The notes below the pieces were generated by a model. It did not search any database, was not told where the DNA came from, and saw nothing but the letters and a program-made list of their open reading frames with translations. Positions 28,753 to 28,793 of a stretch of 28,793 nt of DNA are shown here, one piece after another. This DNA comes from a virus, in IMG/VR virus record IMGVR_UViG_3300042516_002367, positions 1 to 28,793 of that record. One strand, written 5' to 3'. Made by a program: the position numbers and the translations under genes. Position 1 is the first letter of the stretch, and the number at the start of each line of letters is the position of its first letter.

Positions 28753-28793
28753 CGTGCCTTCTCCCCCCATGTGGTGACCCAGTAGGTTGCGAC
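28749..28793 (-). CDS. C-terminal end of an upstream gene (cut by window edge)
   Basis: The first 15 codons of the transcribed strand are open and read VATYWVTTWGEKAR then TGA, ending in an ATGA overlap with the next gene, the junction used throughout the window. Only 14 residues are visible, so identity is unknown. Chance alone could give this, hence modest confidence. Confidence 0.45.
   Translation of the reverse strand, partial: VATYWVTTWGEKAR

Overview
The window is a stretch of a tailed double-stranded DNA bacteriophage genome or prophage. About 45 genes, all read on the minus strand, fill it almost end to end, so expression runs from high to low coordinates. No integrase, repressor, tRNA, rRNA, CRISPR array or transposase was found. 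A lipobox protein and a two-membrane style lysis cassette point to a Gram-negative-type host. Two spacer repeat families (the CCACRGAGGACAC type and the TTTTAAG type) resemble intergenic repeats I associate from memory with Verrucomicrobiota and relatives. That host guess is weak and should be tested. No tape-measure, tail-tube or sheath gene is visible, and a large portal is followed by connector-like and nozzle-like proteins, so a short-tailed (podovirus-like) virion is the best guess.

Layout in the direction of transcription. (1) About 28.8-22.8 kb, DNA metabolism: small accessory genes, a RecA-fold Sak4-like ATPase, a Cas4/RecB-type nuclease with a likely Fe-S cluster, an SSB-like protein ending in DDIPF, a RuvC-like resolvase, an AT-rich orphan gene, and a DnaB/RepA-like helicase with a C-terminal helix-turn-helix. 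No DNA polymerase or primase is present in the window. (2) About 22.82-22.62 kb: a dense array of TTTTGCGGAGG repeats in both orientations around a large imperfect palindrome, which is a candidate origin or packaging site. (3) About 22.6-18.4 kb: a putative small terminase, small coiled-coil and zinc proteins, the large terminase, and a MerR/Xis-like HTH protein. (4) 18.38-18.03 kb: a 347-nt gap with repeats that probably controls the structural genes. (5) 18.0-12.2 kb, head: scaffold, major capsid protein, portal, connector-like protein. The capsid gene precedes the portal gene, which is not the common order. (6) 12.2-8.0 kb: tail-fibre and appendage proteins. (7) 8.0-6.8 kb, lysis: two small membrane proteins, a tiny lipoprotein and an L,D-transpeptidase-like enzyme. 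(8) 6.8-1 kb: a metallophosphoesterase, a beta-rich nozzle/stabilisation-like protein, a repeat-built tail fibre with its assembly chaperone, and the start of an internal or tail protein cut by the window edge.

Most junctions are translationally coupled. I count eighteen 4-nt ATGA/GTGA overlaps and three TAATG junctions. Several early genes have clear Shine-Dalgarno sequences. The uncoupled late structural and lysis genes instead follow leaders almost free of G and lacking a Shine-Dalgarno. G/C strand bias reverses inside the helicase gene near 23.2 kb although gene direction does not change. Fibre tips and one orphan gene are markedly AT-rich, which suggests module exchange.
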